DNA of 64,000 nucleotides from Paraburkholderia sp. DHOC27 (GTDB taxonomy: Bacteria > Pseudomonadota > Gammaproteobacteria > Burkholderiales > Burkholderiaceae), in NCBI RefSeq assembly GCF_003429005.1, contig NZ_QVQV01000006.1, positions 434,001 through 498,000 of the forward strand. Reading direction: 5' to 3'. Shown one piece after another: positions 43,623 to 52,810 of this stretch. Position 1 is the stretch's first letter. Every line of letters begins with the position of its first letter. The notes below the pieces were generated by a model. That model worked only from the letters and a program-made list of their open reading frames with translations. It was not told where the DNA came from and made no database searches. Both the position numbers and the translations under genes were made by a program.

Positions 43623-44552
43623 TTACGGTTGACCCGCCGGCCGGCGTGAACGCGCCACCTCCAGATCTTCGCAGAGTCGCGCCGCGCCTTGCGCGAGACG
43701 CGGCGTGGGCCGGTCGATCAGATCGCCGTCGATGGCGAACAGGTTGTTGCGCGTCACTGCCTTGAGGCTCGGCCACGCGCGCCAGTTATCCAGTTGCGGC
43801 AACGGCGTATCCGGCTTCGTCGCCCCCTGGGCGGAGGTGACGATCGCTTCGGGATTCGCCGCCAGCACCGCTTCCGTGGAGACCGTCGGCACCAGCGGCT
43901 GAAGCTGCGCGAACACGTTGCGGCCGCCGCATAGCGTGATGACGTCGCTCACCATATGCGTGCCGTTGAGCGTCATCAACGGCCGATCCCATACCTGATA
44001 AAACACGCTCACAGGCGGCCGGTTTGCGTACTGAGCGCGCAGCTTTTCGATGTCTCGCCGGTAGGCGGCAGCCGCTGCGTCCGCCGTGACCGATGTGCCG
44101 AGCAACGTACCGAGCTTCGTCAGCGTGACGGCCACATCGTCGAGGCGATGCGGCTCGCTATAAAACGTGGGGATGTGCAGGTCGCGCAGACGTTCGAGTT
44201 CGGCCTGCGCGTTGCCATGCCGCCAGACGACGATCAGATCGGGTTTGAGCGCGGCGATGCGTTCGAGGTCGAGTGCCGTGTTGTCGCCTACGCGCGGAAC
44301 CTGTCTGGCCTCGGGTGGGTAGTCGCTGTATGACACGGCGCCGACCACACGGCTGCCGCCGCCCGCCGCGTAGATCAGCTCGGTGACGTGCGGCGCGAGG
44401 CTGATGACGCGTTGCGCCGGCGCCGCGAGCGTGACGGGTGCGCCGCTGTCGTCGGTGACGGTGAGTGCGGCGTGCGCCTGCGATGCCAACACGAACGTGG
44501 AGGCGATGAACAGAACGCAGAGCAGCCGGGTGGAACGGATGGGTCGAATCAT
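43623..44552 (-). CDS. btuF: Periplasmic cobalamin-binding protein BtuF-type
   Basis: Type-III binding protein of 309 residues for the BtuCD importer. Signal peptide 1-28 (ending AHA), then two lobes joined by a long helix; AQRVISLAPHVTELIYAAGG is the usual N-terminal motif and CGGRNVFAQLQP a conserved C-lobe motif. It is convergent with cobC, with only about 20 bp between, and downstream of cobD on the minus strand. Confidence 0.9.
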   Translation of the reverse strand: MIRPIRSTRLLCVLFIASTFVLASQAHAALTVTDDSGAPVTLAAPAQRVISLAPHVTELIYAAGGGSRVVGAVSYSDYPPEARQVPRVGDNTALDLERIAALKPDLIVVWRHGNAQAELERLRDLHIPTFYSEPHRLDDVAVTLTKLGTLLGTSVTADAAAAAYRRDIEKLRAQYANRPPVSVFYQVWDRPLMTLNGTHMVSDVITLCGGRNVFAQLQPLVPTVSTEAVLAANPEAIVTSAQGATKPDTPLPQLDNWRAWPSLKAVTRNNLFAIDGDLIDRPTPRLAQGAARLCEDLEVARSRRPAGQP

Positions 44553-44579
44553 CTGGAAAGGTGAAGCGTGCTGTGAAAT

Positions 44580-45704
44580 TCAGGTGCGTGGGTCACGAGT
44601 GGTTTGCTCCGTGGTGCGATCGAGTGCCTGCACACTTTCGACGAGCGCTGCCTCGAGGCGTTGCCATTGCGCCTCGGTGCCCGGCAAACCGAAACGCACG
44701 CTGCCGTCTGCTGAAAAGAGGCGCGTCCAGATACCACGCAGCGCAAGTTGATGATGCAAGGCGGCTGCGCGTGCGTCGGCGGTCCACGCGAACAGCGGCG
44801 TGCCGCGCGATGCGAAACGTTGCGCCTGCAACAAGGCCGTGAGTCGCGCGCTGTCTTTGGCGAGTTGGGTGCGCATGTCGCGTTGCCATGCAAGATCGTC
44901 AAACGCGGCACTGACTGCATGACGCGCGGGGCCGCTGACCGTCCATGCCCCGAGCACGTCGTGCAGCGCGTCGAGCAGCGGCGTTGCGGCCAGCACGAAA
45001 CCAGCGCGCGCACCGGCGAGACCGAAGAACTTGCCTGGCGAGCGTAGCACCACGAGACCCGCGCGTGAGGTGAATGCGGCGAGCGAAGATGTCGGTCCTG
45101 GTTGGGCACGTGCGTTGACAAGCGACGTGGCAACCGAGCTGACAAATCCTTCGCCAAATCCGTTGGCAAGCTCATCGTCATACGCGTCAACAAACGCTTC
45201 ATCCACCACGAGGGTTCCGCCGCGCTCCACGAGTTGCGCGTGCCATTGCAGCAGTTTTGCCGCTGATAAACGATCCGCAGTCGGATTGTTGGGATTCGCA
45301 ACGACGATGTGCGTGACGTCTTCGGGCAGTACGTCCCACGCGAGATCGAGCGGCACGATGCGATGACCCGCGCGTTCGAAGGCGGGCGCGTATTCGCTGT
45401 AGGTCAGCGCAGCAACGGCGACACTGGCGCGAGGCAGCAGCGCGGGCAATGCGCGGATCGCGGTCTGGCTGCCGGCGACCGGCAAGACATGCAGCGCATC
45501 TGGCGCGCCGTAATACCGCGCGGCGCACGCGGCGAAGTCATCATCCTCGTCGGGCAGACGGCGCCAGGCGTCAGCAGGAACGGGCGGCACCGGATAAGCG
45601 TGCGGATTGATGCCCGTCGACAGATCGAGCCATTGTCCATAGGGAATGCCGTAGCGTTGCGCCGCTTCGTGCAGATTGCCTCCGTGGACGATTCGAACGG
45701 TCAT
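44580..45704 (-). CDS. cobD: Threonine-phosphate decarboxylase (aminotransferase fold)
   Basis: PLP enzyme of 374 residues giving (R)-1-amino-2-propanol O-2-phosphate, the linker of the B12 nucleotide loop. Starts IVHGGNLHEAAQRYG and contains LDLSTGINPHAYP, NPNNPTADRLS, VDEAFVDAY and the PLP-lysine region LRSPGKFFGLAGARAGF. Called CobC in the Pseudomonas nomenclature, CobD in Salmonella. Next to cbiB, whose product uses its product. Confidence 0.92.
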   Translation of the reverse strand: MTVRIVHGGNLHEAAQRYGIPYGQWLDLSTGINPHAYPVPPVPADAWRRLPDEDDDFAACAARYYGAPDALHVLPVAGSQTAIRALPALLPRASVAVAALTYSEYAPAFERAGHRIVPLDLAWDVLPEDVTHIVVANPNNPTADRLSAAKLLQWHAQLVERGGTLVVDEAFVDAYDDELANGFGEGFVSSVATSLVNARAQPGPTSSLAAFTSRAGLVVLRSPGKFFGLAGARAGFVLAATPLLDALHDVLGAWTVSGPARHAVSAAFDDLAWQRDMRTQLAKDSARLTALLQAQRFASRGTPLFAWTADARAAALHHQLALRGIWTRLFSADGSVRFGLPGTEAQWQRLEAALVESVQALDRTTEQTTRDPRT

Positions 45705-45744
45705 GCGTGCAGGTGCGTGAGTGAAAGTAAGGGTGGCGTGTCGA

Positions 45745-46692
45745 TCAGCTTTGCAAGGGCACGCTCAGCAACGCGAGCACGATCAACACGGCGAGCCACA
45801 GAAACACCGTGCGTTGCACCAGTTGTAGCGCGGCCAGCACATGCCCGGCGCGCGCCGGCTCACCTGCACCGAGCATCGGACGCACTTCGAGTTCGCCGTG
45901 ATAGACCGCGGGCCCGCCTAGCATCACGTTGAGACTGCCCGCGCCCGAGGCCATCACCGGCCCGGCGTTGGGACTGTCCCAGCGCGGCGCCTGCTCGCGC
46001 CAGCAGCGCCACGCCGTGCGGGTGTCGCCAAGCAGCGCATAGCTCGTCGCTGTCAGACGCGCGGGGATCCAGTTGAGCACGTCGTCGATGCGCGCCGCAG
46101 CCCAGCCGAAGCGCAGATAGCGCGGCGTGCGATAGCCCCACATGGCGTCGAGCGTGTTGGCGAGGCGAAACGCCAGCGCGCCTGGGCCACCCGCTATCGC
46201 AAACCAGAAGAGCGCGCCGAAGATCGCGTCGTTGCCGTTTTCGAGTGCGGATTCGACAGCTGCGCGTGACAGCGCGGCCTCGTCCGCATGCGTCGTTTCG
46301 CGCGACACGATGCGTGCCGTCAGCAAGCGCGCTTCCACCAGATTGCGTTGCGCAAGAGCACGCGCGATGGGCGCGATGTGATCGTCGAGGCTACGCGCGC
46401 CGAGGGCGAACCACAGCAGCGCGACGTGCAACGCACACGCCAGCACGAACGGCAACACGGCAACCAGCCATGCCGCGACCAGCACGGGCGGCAGTACGGC
46501 GAGTGCCCACGCGAGCAGCCCTAGCAGGCGGCCGCGTCGCCCGGTGTTTAACTGCGTTTCGAGTTGTTGCGCCAGTTTGCCGAATGCGACCAGTGGATGC
46601 GCGCTACGCGGTTCGCCGAGCCAGCGGTCGATCGCCACACCGGCGGTGGCGAGCGTCGCGATCAGGGGAAGCGTCAGCGTGGCTGTCGTCAT
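45745..46692 (-). CDS. cbiB: Adenosylcobinamide-phosphate synthase CbiB
   Basis: Membrane enzyme of 315 residues that attaches aminopropanol phosphate to adenosylcobyric acid. Motifs: AIDRWLGEPRSAHPLVAFGK at the N-terminus, SRETTHADEAALSRAAVESALENG, and FRLANTLDAMWGYR. The start at 46692 fits family length and the conserved beginning; the frame is open upstream into cobU, but out of its frame. Hydrophobic segments cluster at 10-30, 55-95 and the C-terminus. Confidence 0.93.
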   Translation of the reverse strand: MTTATLTLPLIATLATAGVAIDRWLGEPRSAHPLVAFGKLAQQLETQLNTGRRGRLLGLLAWALAVLPPVLVAAWLVAVLPFVLACALHVALLWFALGARSLDDHIAPIARALAQRNLVEARLLTARIVSRETTHADEAALSRAAVESALENGNDAIFGALFWFAIAGGPGALAFRLANTLDAMWGYRTPRYLRFGWAAARIDDVLNWIPARLTATSYALLGDTRTAWRCWREQAPRWDSPNAGPVMASGAGSLNVMLGGPAVYHGELEVRPMLGAGEPARAGHVLAALQLVQRTVFLWLAVLIVLALLSVPLQS

Positions 46693-46709
46693 AGGCGTCA
46701 CGGGGGCGA

Positions 46710-47258
46710 TTAGCGGTTCGCAGGCTTGAGCACGAGCGGCAGACCCGCAACCATCATCGTGACCTGCGGACACAATGCCGCGACCCGTTGATTGAGCCTG
46801 CCGAGTGTGTCGACGTAGAGGCGCGTCGCGGCGCCGAGCGGCACCACGCCGAGGCCGATTTCGTTGCTGACGACGATCACTTTGCCCGTCGCCGCGCCCA
46901 GCGCTGTTTCGAACGCAGCGAGGCGCGCGGGATAGTCGGCGTCGGGCGCGCTGCCGTCGGGCGGGCAGAGCAGATTGGCGAGCCACAGCGTCAGACAGTC
47001 GATCAGGACGCAATGCCCTGGCGCGTCGACGCTGGCGAGTGCACCGGCCAGATCCAGCGGTTCTTCACGGAGTTGCCAGTGAGCGGGGCGCCGTTCGCGA
47101 TGATGCGCGATGCGCGCGGCGAACTCCGCGTCGTCCGCCATGCGCGCGGTGGCGATGTACGTGACGGACTGCGCGCTGTCGCTGGCGAGGCGCTCGGCAT
47201 GCGCGCTCTTGCCGGAGCGCGCGCCGCCGAGCACGAAGGTGAGGTCGCGGGAAATCAT
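46710..47258 (-). CDS. cobU: Adenosylcobinamide kinase/guanylyltransferase CobU
   Basis: Bifunctional enzyme of 182 residues phosphorylating and GMP-transferring adenosylcobinamide. P-loop GGARSGKS at residues 11-18, TARMADDAEFAARIAHHRERR with the guanylylated His, and CVLIDCLTLWLANLL. ATG 47258 gives MISRDLTFVLGGARSGKS, the typical start. First gene of the minus-strand half cobU-cbiB-cobD-btuF, divergent from cobQ. Confidence 0.93.
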   Translation of the reverse strand: MISRDLTFVLGGARSGKSAHAERLASDSAQSVTYIATARMADDAEFAARIAHHRERRPAHWQLREEPLDLAGALASVDAPGHCVLIDCLTLWLANLLCPPDGSAPDADYPARLAAFETALGAATGKVIVVSNEIGLGVVPLGAATRLYVDTLGRLNQRVAALCPQVTMMVAGLPLVLKPANR

Positions 47259-47340
47259 CGCATGATTGTACCGGCACGCTGCGCGGCGGCGCGTTGGCAC
47301 TGGTGTGTGCTACGAGTGGGCGGCGCAAGTGCACGGCGAA

Positions 47341-47376
47341 GGGCAAGGGCAAGGGCAAGGGCAAGGGCAAGGGCAA
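47341..47376 (+). repeat. GGGCAA hexanucleotide repeat, six copies
   Basis: Six perfect GGGCAA units lie between the divergent cobU and cobQ genes, directly upstream of the predicted cobQ promoter. Such simple repeats can change copy number by slippage. Confidence 0.9.
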
Positions 47377-47380
47377 GCGA

Positions 47381-47389
47381 TGGGATAAT
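47381..47389 (+). promoter_or_regulatory. Extended -10 promoter of cobQ
   Basis: TGGGATAAT contains the extended TGn element followed by GATAAT, a 5/6 match to the -10 consensus. Predicted start near 47396 would leave a leader of about 27 nt to the GTG at 47423. No good -35 box is present; the hexanucleotide repeat occupies that position. Confidence 0.5.
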
Positions 47390-47422
47390 GCCGGCTTCCT
47401 GCTACTGGCCCAGCCACGCTCC

Positions 47423-48937
47423 GTGACCACTTCGAATCCGCCCGCGGCCGTGCGCGTGCCGCGCGGCGCGCTCATGATCCAGGGGACCACCTCCGATGCC
47501 GGCAAGAGCACGCTCGTCGCCGGTCTGTGCCGACTGGCCCGCCGCGCCGGCGTGCGGGTCGCGCCGTTCAAGCCGCAGAACATGGCGCTCAACAGCGCCG
47601 TGACGGTGGACGGTGGCGAGATCGGTCGCGCCCAGGCGCTGCAGGCGGTAGCGGCGGGCGTCGCGCCGCACACCGACTTCAACCCGGTGCTGCTCAAGCC
47701 GACCAGCGATCGCGGCGCCCAGGTGATCATCCACGGCAAGGCGCACTTCAATCTCGATGCGCGGGCCTATCACGACTACAAACCGCTGGCCTTCGAAGCC
47801 GTGCTGGCGTCCTACGCGCGGTTGCGTGCGGGCTATGACACCGTGTTCGTGGAAGGCGCGGGCAGCCCGGCGGAAATCAATCTGCGTGATCGTGACATCG
47901 CCAACATGGGCTTTGCGGAAGCGGTGGATTGCCCGGTCGTGCTGGTCGCCGATATTGATCGCGGCGGGGTGTTCGCGCATCTGACCGGCACGTTGGCGTG
48001 TCTGTCGACGAGCGAGCAGGCGCGCGTTGCGGGCTTCATCATCAACCGGTTTCGCGGCGATCTCAGCCTGCTCCAACCGGGGCTGGACTGGCTGGAAGCA
48101 CAGACCGGCAAGCCGGTTCTCGGCGTGGTGCCGTATCTGCATGGCCTGACGCTCGATGCCGAAGACATGCTGCCGCCCCAGTTGCATGCGGCAACGGCGG
48201 CGGGCGTCGCGGAAGGCAGGACGTTGCGCGTGGTGGTGCCGGTTCTGCCGCACATCAGCAATCACACGGACTTCGACCCGTTGCGCTCGCATCCTCAAGT
48301 GGACTTTCACTACGTGCGCAGCGGCACGCCGCCGCCCGCTGCGGACCTGATCATCCTGCCCGGCTCGAAGAACGTGCAAGGGGATCTGGCGTTTCTGCGC
48401 GCGCAGGGCTGGGAGGGCGTGTTACAGCGTCATCTGCGCTATGGCGGCAAGGTGATGGGCATTTGTGGCGGAATGCAGATGCTGGGCCGCGAAGTTGCCG
48501 ACCCGCATGGCGTGGAAGGGGTGCCGGGCAGCGTCGCCGGTTTCGGCTGGCTGGACTTCGCGACCACGCTGACGCGCGAGAAAACGCTGAAAAACGTCCG
48601 CGGTCGATTGGCGTGGGGAGACGCCGAAGTGGCGGGCTACGAGATTCACATGGGCGAAACGGCAGGCGCGGCACTCGCGACGCCTGCGCTCCAGCTCGCC
48701 ACGGAAGCTGGCGAGCGCCCAGACGGCGCGCGCTCGGCCGATGGCCAGCTTCTCGCCACCTACGTTCACGGGCTGTTCGACACGCCCGCCGCCTGCGCAG
48801 CGCTGCTAGCCTGGGCGGGCCTGCGTGAGGCCGAGCCGGTCGACTATCCGGCGCTGCGTGAGGCGTCGCTCGACCGCCTCGCCGACACGCTCGCTGAACA
48901 TCTGGACCTGCCGCGTCTGCTGGGCGCGATCCGCTGA
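47423..48937 (+). CDS. cobQ: Cobyric acid synthase CobQ
   Basis: Glutamine amidotransferase of 504 residues from GTG 47423 (487 from ATG 47474) amidating four side chains of the corrin ring. The N-terminal ATPase domain has MIQGTTSDAGKSTLVAGLCR and PFKPQNMALNS; the C-terminal class-I amidotransferase-like domain has GKVMGICGGMQMLGRE with the catalytic Cys and YVHGLFD with the His. The start is uncertain between GTG 47423 and ATG 47474. A longer form beginning near 47294 would translate the GGGCAA repeat as Gly-Lys repeats and lies upstream of the predicted promoter, so I reject it. Confidence 0.92.
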   Translation: MTTSNPPAAVRVPRGALMIQGTTSDAGKSTLVAGLCRLARRAGVRVAPFKPQNMALNSAVTVDGGEIGRAQALQAVAAGVAPHTDFNPVLLKPTSDRGAQVIIHGKAHFNLDARAYHDYKPLAFEAVLASYARLRAGYDTVFVEGAGSPAEINLRDRDIANMGFAEAVDCPVVLVADIDRGGVFAHLTGTLACLSTSEQARVAGFIINRFRGDLSLLQPGLDWLEAQTGKPVLGVVPYLHGLTLDAEDMLPPQLHAATAAGVAEGRTLRVVVPVLPHISNHTDFDPLRSHPQVDFHYVRSGTPPPAADLIILPGSKNVQGDLAFLRAQGWEGVLQRHLRYGGKVMGICGGMQMLGREVADPHGVEGVPGSVAGFGWLDFATTLTREKTLKNVRGRLAWGDAEVAGYEIHMGETAGAALATPALQLATEAGERPDGARSADGQLLATYVHGLFDTPAACAALLAWAGLREAEPVDYPALREASLDRLADTLAEHLDLPRLLGAIR

Positions 48938-48986
48938 GACAGCGCGCTCAACGGCATGCCCGCCGGCGCAGTAATCGCGCTCGCGA

Positions 48987-49406
48987 TCAGTACAACACCA
49001 TCTGCGTACACCGGAACAGCGCGATCGTCTTGCCGTCCGGTGCCGTGACGGTCGCATCCCACACCTGCGTGCTGCGCCCCAGATGGACACCCTTGGCGAC
49101 GGCCCGGATCGTGCCTTCGGTGCAGGTGCCGAGAAAGTTGCTCTTCAGCTCGACGGTGGTGAAATTGCGCGCCGTCTCCGGCAAGTGGGCGAGGCAGGCA
49201 TAGCCGCAGGCCGTGTCCGCTAGGCCGATCACGGTGGCCGCATGCAGGAAGCCGTTGGGCGCCAGCAACTCCGCGCGCACGGTCAGTTCGGCCGTCAGCG
49301 TGCCCTGTTCGAGCGCGATGATATGCACGCCCAGCAATTCGGGCAGCTTGCCTTGCTGCCGCTCGTGCAGGCGTTCGATGGAGTACTCAGTCCGCAGTGT
49401 GCTCAT
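48987..49406 (-). CDS. PaaI-type hotdog-fold thioesterase
   Basis: Acyl-CoA thioesterase-like protein of 139 residues. The hotdog helix segment LLAPNGFLHAATVIGLADTA and FTTVELKSNFLGT are the family motifs. The conserved start MSTLRTEYSIERLHERQQG sets ATG 49406, though the frame is open further upstream. Convergent with cobQ (about 50 bp apart). Substrate unknown; aromatic or housekeeping acyl-CoA turnover is possible. Confidence 0.85.
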   Translation of the reverse strand: MSTLRTEYSIERLHERQQGKLPELLGVHIIALEQGTLTAELTVRAELLAPNGFLHAATVIGLADTACGYACLAHLPETARNFTTVELKSNFLGTCTEGTIRAVAKGVHLGRSTQVWDATVTAPDGKTIALFRCTQMVLY

Positions 49407-49576
49407 GATGTTTTTGGTGAAATTTTGTAAGTGCCAAACGTCAAATAGCCGTTCAGGGGCTTCGACCGAATTGAATTTGTCGATATTATCAACGGCTGGA
49501 CCGAAGGGGTCGTCGTAACCTCCGACTGGACGAGGCAAACCGGCTGGCGGCGCCAGTCTTCTTCCCTGGAGTATTC

Positions 49577-50212
49577 ATGACGGTAATCGTGGTGGCCAAT
49601 CCGAAGGGCGGCGTGGGCAAGAGCACGCTGTCGACCAACCTGGCCGGGTATTTCGCGGCGGCGGGCGAGTGGGTCGCGCTCGCAGACCTGGACAAGCAGC
49701 AGTCGGCCCACGCGTGGCTCGATCTGCGGCCTGCCACGCTGGCGCCGATCGAAGCCTGGGAGTTGGATATGGAGTCGCCCGCGAAGCCGCCCAAGGGACT
49801 CGAACATGCCGTCATCGACACACCCGCCGGCCTGCACGGCAACCGGCTCGGCATTGCGCTGGATCTGGCGGACAAGGTGATCGTGCCGCTCCAGCCGTCC
49901 CTGTTCGATATTCTCGCCACCCAGGAATTCCTCGAACGGCTCGCCAAGGAGAAGGCGGTGCGCAAAGGCAGTATCGAAGTCGGCGTGGTGGGCATGCGGG
50001 TGGATTCGCGCACGCGCTCGGCTGAGCAACTGCACCGCTTCGTCGAAGGCCTGAAGCTGCCGGTGCTGGGCTTTCTGCGTGACACGCAAAATTACGTTCA
50101 GCTTGCAGCGCACGGGCTGACGCTGTGGGACGTGGCGAAGAGCCGGGTCGAGAAGGATCTGGAGCAGTGGCAACCCATTCTCGAATGGGTGGAGGCCAAG
50201 CCTAAGGCTTGA
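49577..50212 (+). CDS. Orphan ParA/MinD-like ATPase
   Basis: ParA-family ATPase of 211 residues with deviant Walker A KGGVGKST (residues 10-17), LADLDKQQSAHAWL and a VIDTPAG Walker B region. No parB or DNA-binding partner is adjacent, unlike the chromosomal parAB locus. Short ParA proteins of this type position plasmids, chemoreceptor arrays or other cargo. GGAG lies upstream of the ATG. It stands alone between a thioesterase gene and panD. Confidence 0.9.
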   Translation: MTVIVVANPKGGVGKSTLSTNLAGYFAAAGEWVALADLDKQQSAHAWLDLRPATLAPIEAWELDMESPAKPPKGLEHAVIDTPAGLHGNRLGIALDLADKVIVPLQPSLFDILATQEFLERLAKEKAVRKGSIEVGVVGMRVDSRTRSAEQLHRFVEGLKLPVLGFLRDTQNYVQLAAHGLTLWDVAKSRVEKDLEQWQPILEWVEAKPKA

Positions 50213-50287
50213 GCATCAGGCGTTTTCGAACGGCGTCTGATGGAACGCCGCAAGCTCCGACGAGAGCCCCTGAAGGCCCCGAATCCC

Positions 50288-50674
50288 TCAGGTCCAGCTT
50301 TGCGTCGGGACGTGGTCGCGGCTGCCCTTGATGCGGTTGTTCTCGTCCACGAACACCAGATCCGGCTTCCAGCCCGCCTTCAGTTCGGACTCGTCCACGT
50401 TGGCGAAGGCCGCGATGATGACGAGGTCGCCCAGTTGGGCGCGCCGCGCCGCCGAGCCGTTCAGCGAGATCATGCCGCTGCCGCGCTCGCCCTTGATGGC
50501 GTAGGTGGAGAAGCGCTCGCCGTTGTTGATGTTCCAGATGTCGATACGTTCGTTTTCGACGATATTCGCGGCTTCCAGCAGGTCCTCGTCGATCGCGCAC
50601 GAGCCTTCGTAGTGCAGTTCGCAGTGCGTGACGGCGACGCGATGGATCTTCGACTTCAGCATATGACGTTGCAT
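50288..50674 (-). CDS. panD: Aspartate 1-decarboxylase PanD
   Basis: Pyruvoyl enzyme of 128 residues making beta-alanine for pantothenate. The self-cleavage site Gly24-Ser25 lies in HYEGSCAIDEDLL; MQRHMLKSKIHR is the usual start and IVENERIDIWNINNGERFST the conserved body. It lies 86 bp after panC, probably co-transcribed. The beta-alanine it makes is also the likely substrate of the aminotransferase at 4.1 kb. Confidence 0.95.
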   Translation of the reverse strand: MQRHMLKSKIHRVAVTHCELHYEGSCAIDEDLLEAANIVENERIDIWNINNGERFSTYAIKGERGSGMISLNGSAARRAQLGDLVIIAAFANVDESELKAGWKPDLVFVDENNRIKGSRDHVPTQSWT

Positions 50675-50760
50675 GACTTTCCTTGGGGCCCGTGGCGGCC
50701 CCTTCCCTGATTCCGGTTATTCCTGACCGCGACCGGGGCGCCGCAGCGGCGCCGGCGGCT

Positions 50761-51594
50761 TCAGATTTCGAGGTTATCGATCAGACGTGTGGCGCCCAGC
50801 TTGGCCGCGGCCAGCACGACGAGCGGCGTCTCGGTGTCCTGCGCCGTGGGCGGCAGCAGATCGACGCGCTTGCGGATCGCGATGTAGTCCGGTTGCCAGC
50901 CGCGCGCGCTGAGCGCTGTCATGGCCTCGCGTTCGATGGCGGCGAAATCGCGGTTGCCAGCCAGCACGGCGTCACGCACCCGGTTCAGCTCGGCGGCAAG
51001 GCGCGGCGCCTCGGCGCGCTCGGCGGCCTGCAGATAGCGGTTGCGCGAGCTGAGCGCGAGGCCGTCCGTGTCGCGCACGGTTTCGGCGGCGACGATCTCG
51101 GTGGGCAGCGCGAACTGATGACACATCTGACGCACGATCATCAGTTGCTGATAGTCCTTCTTGCCGAACACGGCCACGCGCGGCTGCACGCACGACATCA
51201 GTTTCATCACCACCGTGCAGACGCCCTGGAAAAAGCCGGGGCGGAATTCGCCTTCGAGGATGTCGCCCAGATCGTGCGGCGGGTGCACACGGTACTGCTG
51301 CGGCTCCGGGTAGAGATCGCGCTCGGTGGGCGCGAACAGCACGTAAACGTTTTCTTTTTGCAGCTTCTCAATGTCGGCTTCGAGCGTGCGCGGGTATTTG
51401 TCGAAGTCTTCGTTCGGCCCGAACTGCAGGCGGTTGACGAAAATGCTCGCTACCACCGGGTCGCCGTGCTGGCGCGCAAGGCGCATCAGCGACAGGTGGC
51501 CTTCGTGCAGGTTGCCCATGGTCGGGACGAACGCAGTGCGGTTCTGGCCGCGCAACTGGTCGCGCAATTCGTGAATCGAGCTGATGACTTTCAT
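50761..51594 (-). CDS. panC: Pantothenate synthetase PanC
   Basis: ATP-dependent ligase of 277 residues joining pantoate and beta-alanine. Motifs: FVPTMGNLHEGHLSLMRLAR (HIGH-like), VFGKKDYQQLMIVRQM and SSRNRYL (KMSKS-like). It is preceded by a 341-bp intergenic region and followed by panD. Confidence 0.96.
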   Translation of the reverse strand: MKVISSIHELRDQLRGQNRTAFVPTMGNLHEGHLSLMRLARQHGDPVVASIFVNRLQFGPNEDFDKYPRTLEADIEKLQKENVYVLFAPTERDLYPEPQQYRVHPPHDLGDILEGEFRPGFFQGVCTVVMKLMSCVQPRVAVFGKKDYQQLMIVRQMCHQFALPTEIVAAETVRDTDGLALSSRNRYLQAAERAEAPRLAAELNRVRDAVLAGNRDFAAIEREAMTALSARGWQPDYIAIRKRVDLLPPTAQDTETPLVVLAAAKLGATRLIDNLEI

Positions 51595-51935
51595 GATCGG
51601 ACGGTTTCCCTCGCGCGGCGCGGGGCCTGATCGGCAGAAAACGACTGGATTTCATGCCGGGGCGCCCGTGCCGGTAAAGACAGGTTCGGAGCGCGGGATT
51701 GTAGTGGATTTGCGCAAGCGGTGTAACGGGGGCATCCCCGCTCGTTCCGCTGGGCGGAATTTCACGCGTTGATGCTGCACGCTGCTGTACCGGGGAGGGC
51801 ATCGACGGCGAGGCGGTGAATTCGTGCTCATGCCGGCAAGCTTTGCCGGTTCGACTCGTGCGGGCTGGCGCCGTTCAGGCAGATAACTTAGAGAGGCCGT
51901 TCAGGGTGGCAACCCAGACCGGCAACCCAGACCAC
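51595..51935. other. Intergenic region between scpA and panC
   Basis: No gene recognised. It should carry the panC promoter (reading left). Next to the scpA stop, GGCAACCCAGACC is repeated directly in tandem (51908-51933). No clear terminator seen. Confidence 0.5.
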
Positions 51936-52808
51936 TCACGCAGGCAGATAAGCGAGCCGCACGTAAATCGGCGCGAAGGGCTCGGCCTGGGTAATCTCGA
52001 TCAGCGATTCCCGCGACAATTCAAGCATGGCGATGAAGTTCACCACCACGACGGGGACGCCGCGCGTCACGTCGAAGAGTTCCGAGAACTCCATGAAGCG
52101 GCTGTTTTGCAGACGCCGCAGGATCACGCTCATATGCTCGCGCACCGACAGTTCCTCGCGCGAAATGCGGTGATGCTGCACGAGCTTGGCCCGTTTGATG
52201 ACATCGGCCCAGGCAGAGCGCAGGTCTTCGCTGTTCACGTCAGGAAAGCGCGGCGTGATGCTCTGCTCGATGTAGACGTCGGCGCGCAAAAAATCGCGGC
52301 CGAGTTGCGGCAGGTGATCGATGCGCTGCGCCGCGAGCTTCATCTGCTCGTATTCGAGCAGGCGGCGCACGAGTTCGGCGCGCGGATCTTCGGCTTCCTC
52401 GCCGGTGTCGGCCTTCTTGACCGGCAGCAGCATGCGCGATTTGATCTCGATCAGCATCGCGGCCATCAACAGATACTCGGAGGCCAGCTCCAGATTGGTC
52501 TGCCGCAATTGCTCGACGTAACCCAGATATTGCGTGGTGACGTCCGCCATCGGGATGTCGAGCACGTTGAAGTTCTGCTTGCGGATCAGGTACAGCAACA
52601 GATCCAGCGGACCTTCGAACGTTTCGAGGAAGACTTCCAGCGCGTCCGGCGGGATGTACAGATCCGTTGGCAGCTTGAACAGCGGCTCGCCGTACAGGCG
52701 CGCGAACGCGATACCGTCGACGGTGTCAGGCGTCGAATCGGTAGTGGGCGCGGCGAGCGCGGCGTCGGGCTGCGCCTGTGCGGCGCGGGCCTCGTCTGCG
52801 GTGGTCAC
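51936..52808 (-). CDS. scpA: Segregation and condensation protein A ScpA
   Basis: Kleisin of the SMC-ScpAB condensin, 290 residues from GTG 52808. The core begins FEGPLDLLLYLIRKQNFNVL near residue 65 and continues DIPMADVTTQYLGYVEQL; the C-terminal winged helix follows. The first 40 residues are Ala-rich and low complexity. GTG 52808 lies two bases after the DUF3460 stop; the frame is open far upstream but across that gene, so the longer form is rejected. Confidence 0.9.
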   Translation of the reverse strand: MTTADEARAAQAQPDAALAAPTTDSTPDTVDGIAFARLYGEPLFKLPTDLYIPPDALEVFLETFEGPLDLLLYLIRKQNFNVLDIPMADVTTQYLGYVEQLRQTNLELASEYLLMAAMLIEIKSRMLLPVKKADTGEEAEDPRAELVRRLLEYEQMKLAAQRIDHLPQLGRDFLRADVYIEQSITPRFPDVNSEDLRSAWADVIKRAKLVQHHRISREELSVREHMSVILRRLQNSRFMEFSELFDVTRGVPVVVVNFIAMLELSRESLIEITQAEPFAPIYVRLAYLPA

Positions 52809-52810
52809 GC

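Noticed and set aside
45745..47013. Long 422-codon form of cbiB extending into cobU
   Set aside because: The extra 107 residues have no family similarity and lie out of frame inside cobU; the conserved CbiB start is at 46692.
47294..47422. N-terminal extension of cobQ encoding Gly-Lys repeats
   Set aside because: It translates the GGGCAA simple repeat and lies upstream of the predicted promoter; homologous sequence starts near the MIQGTTSDAGKS motif.
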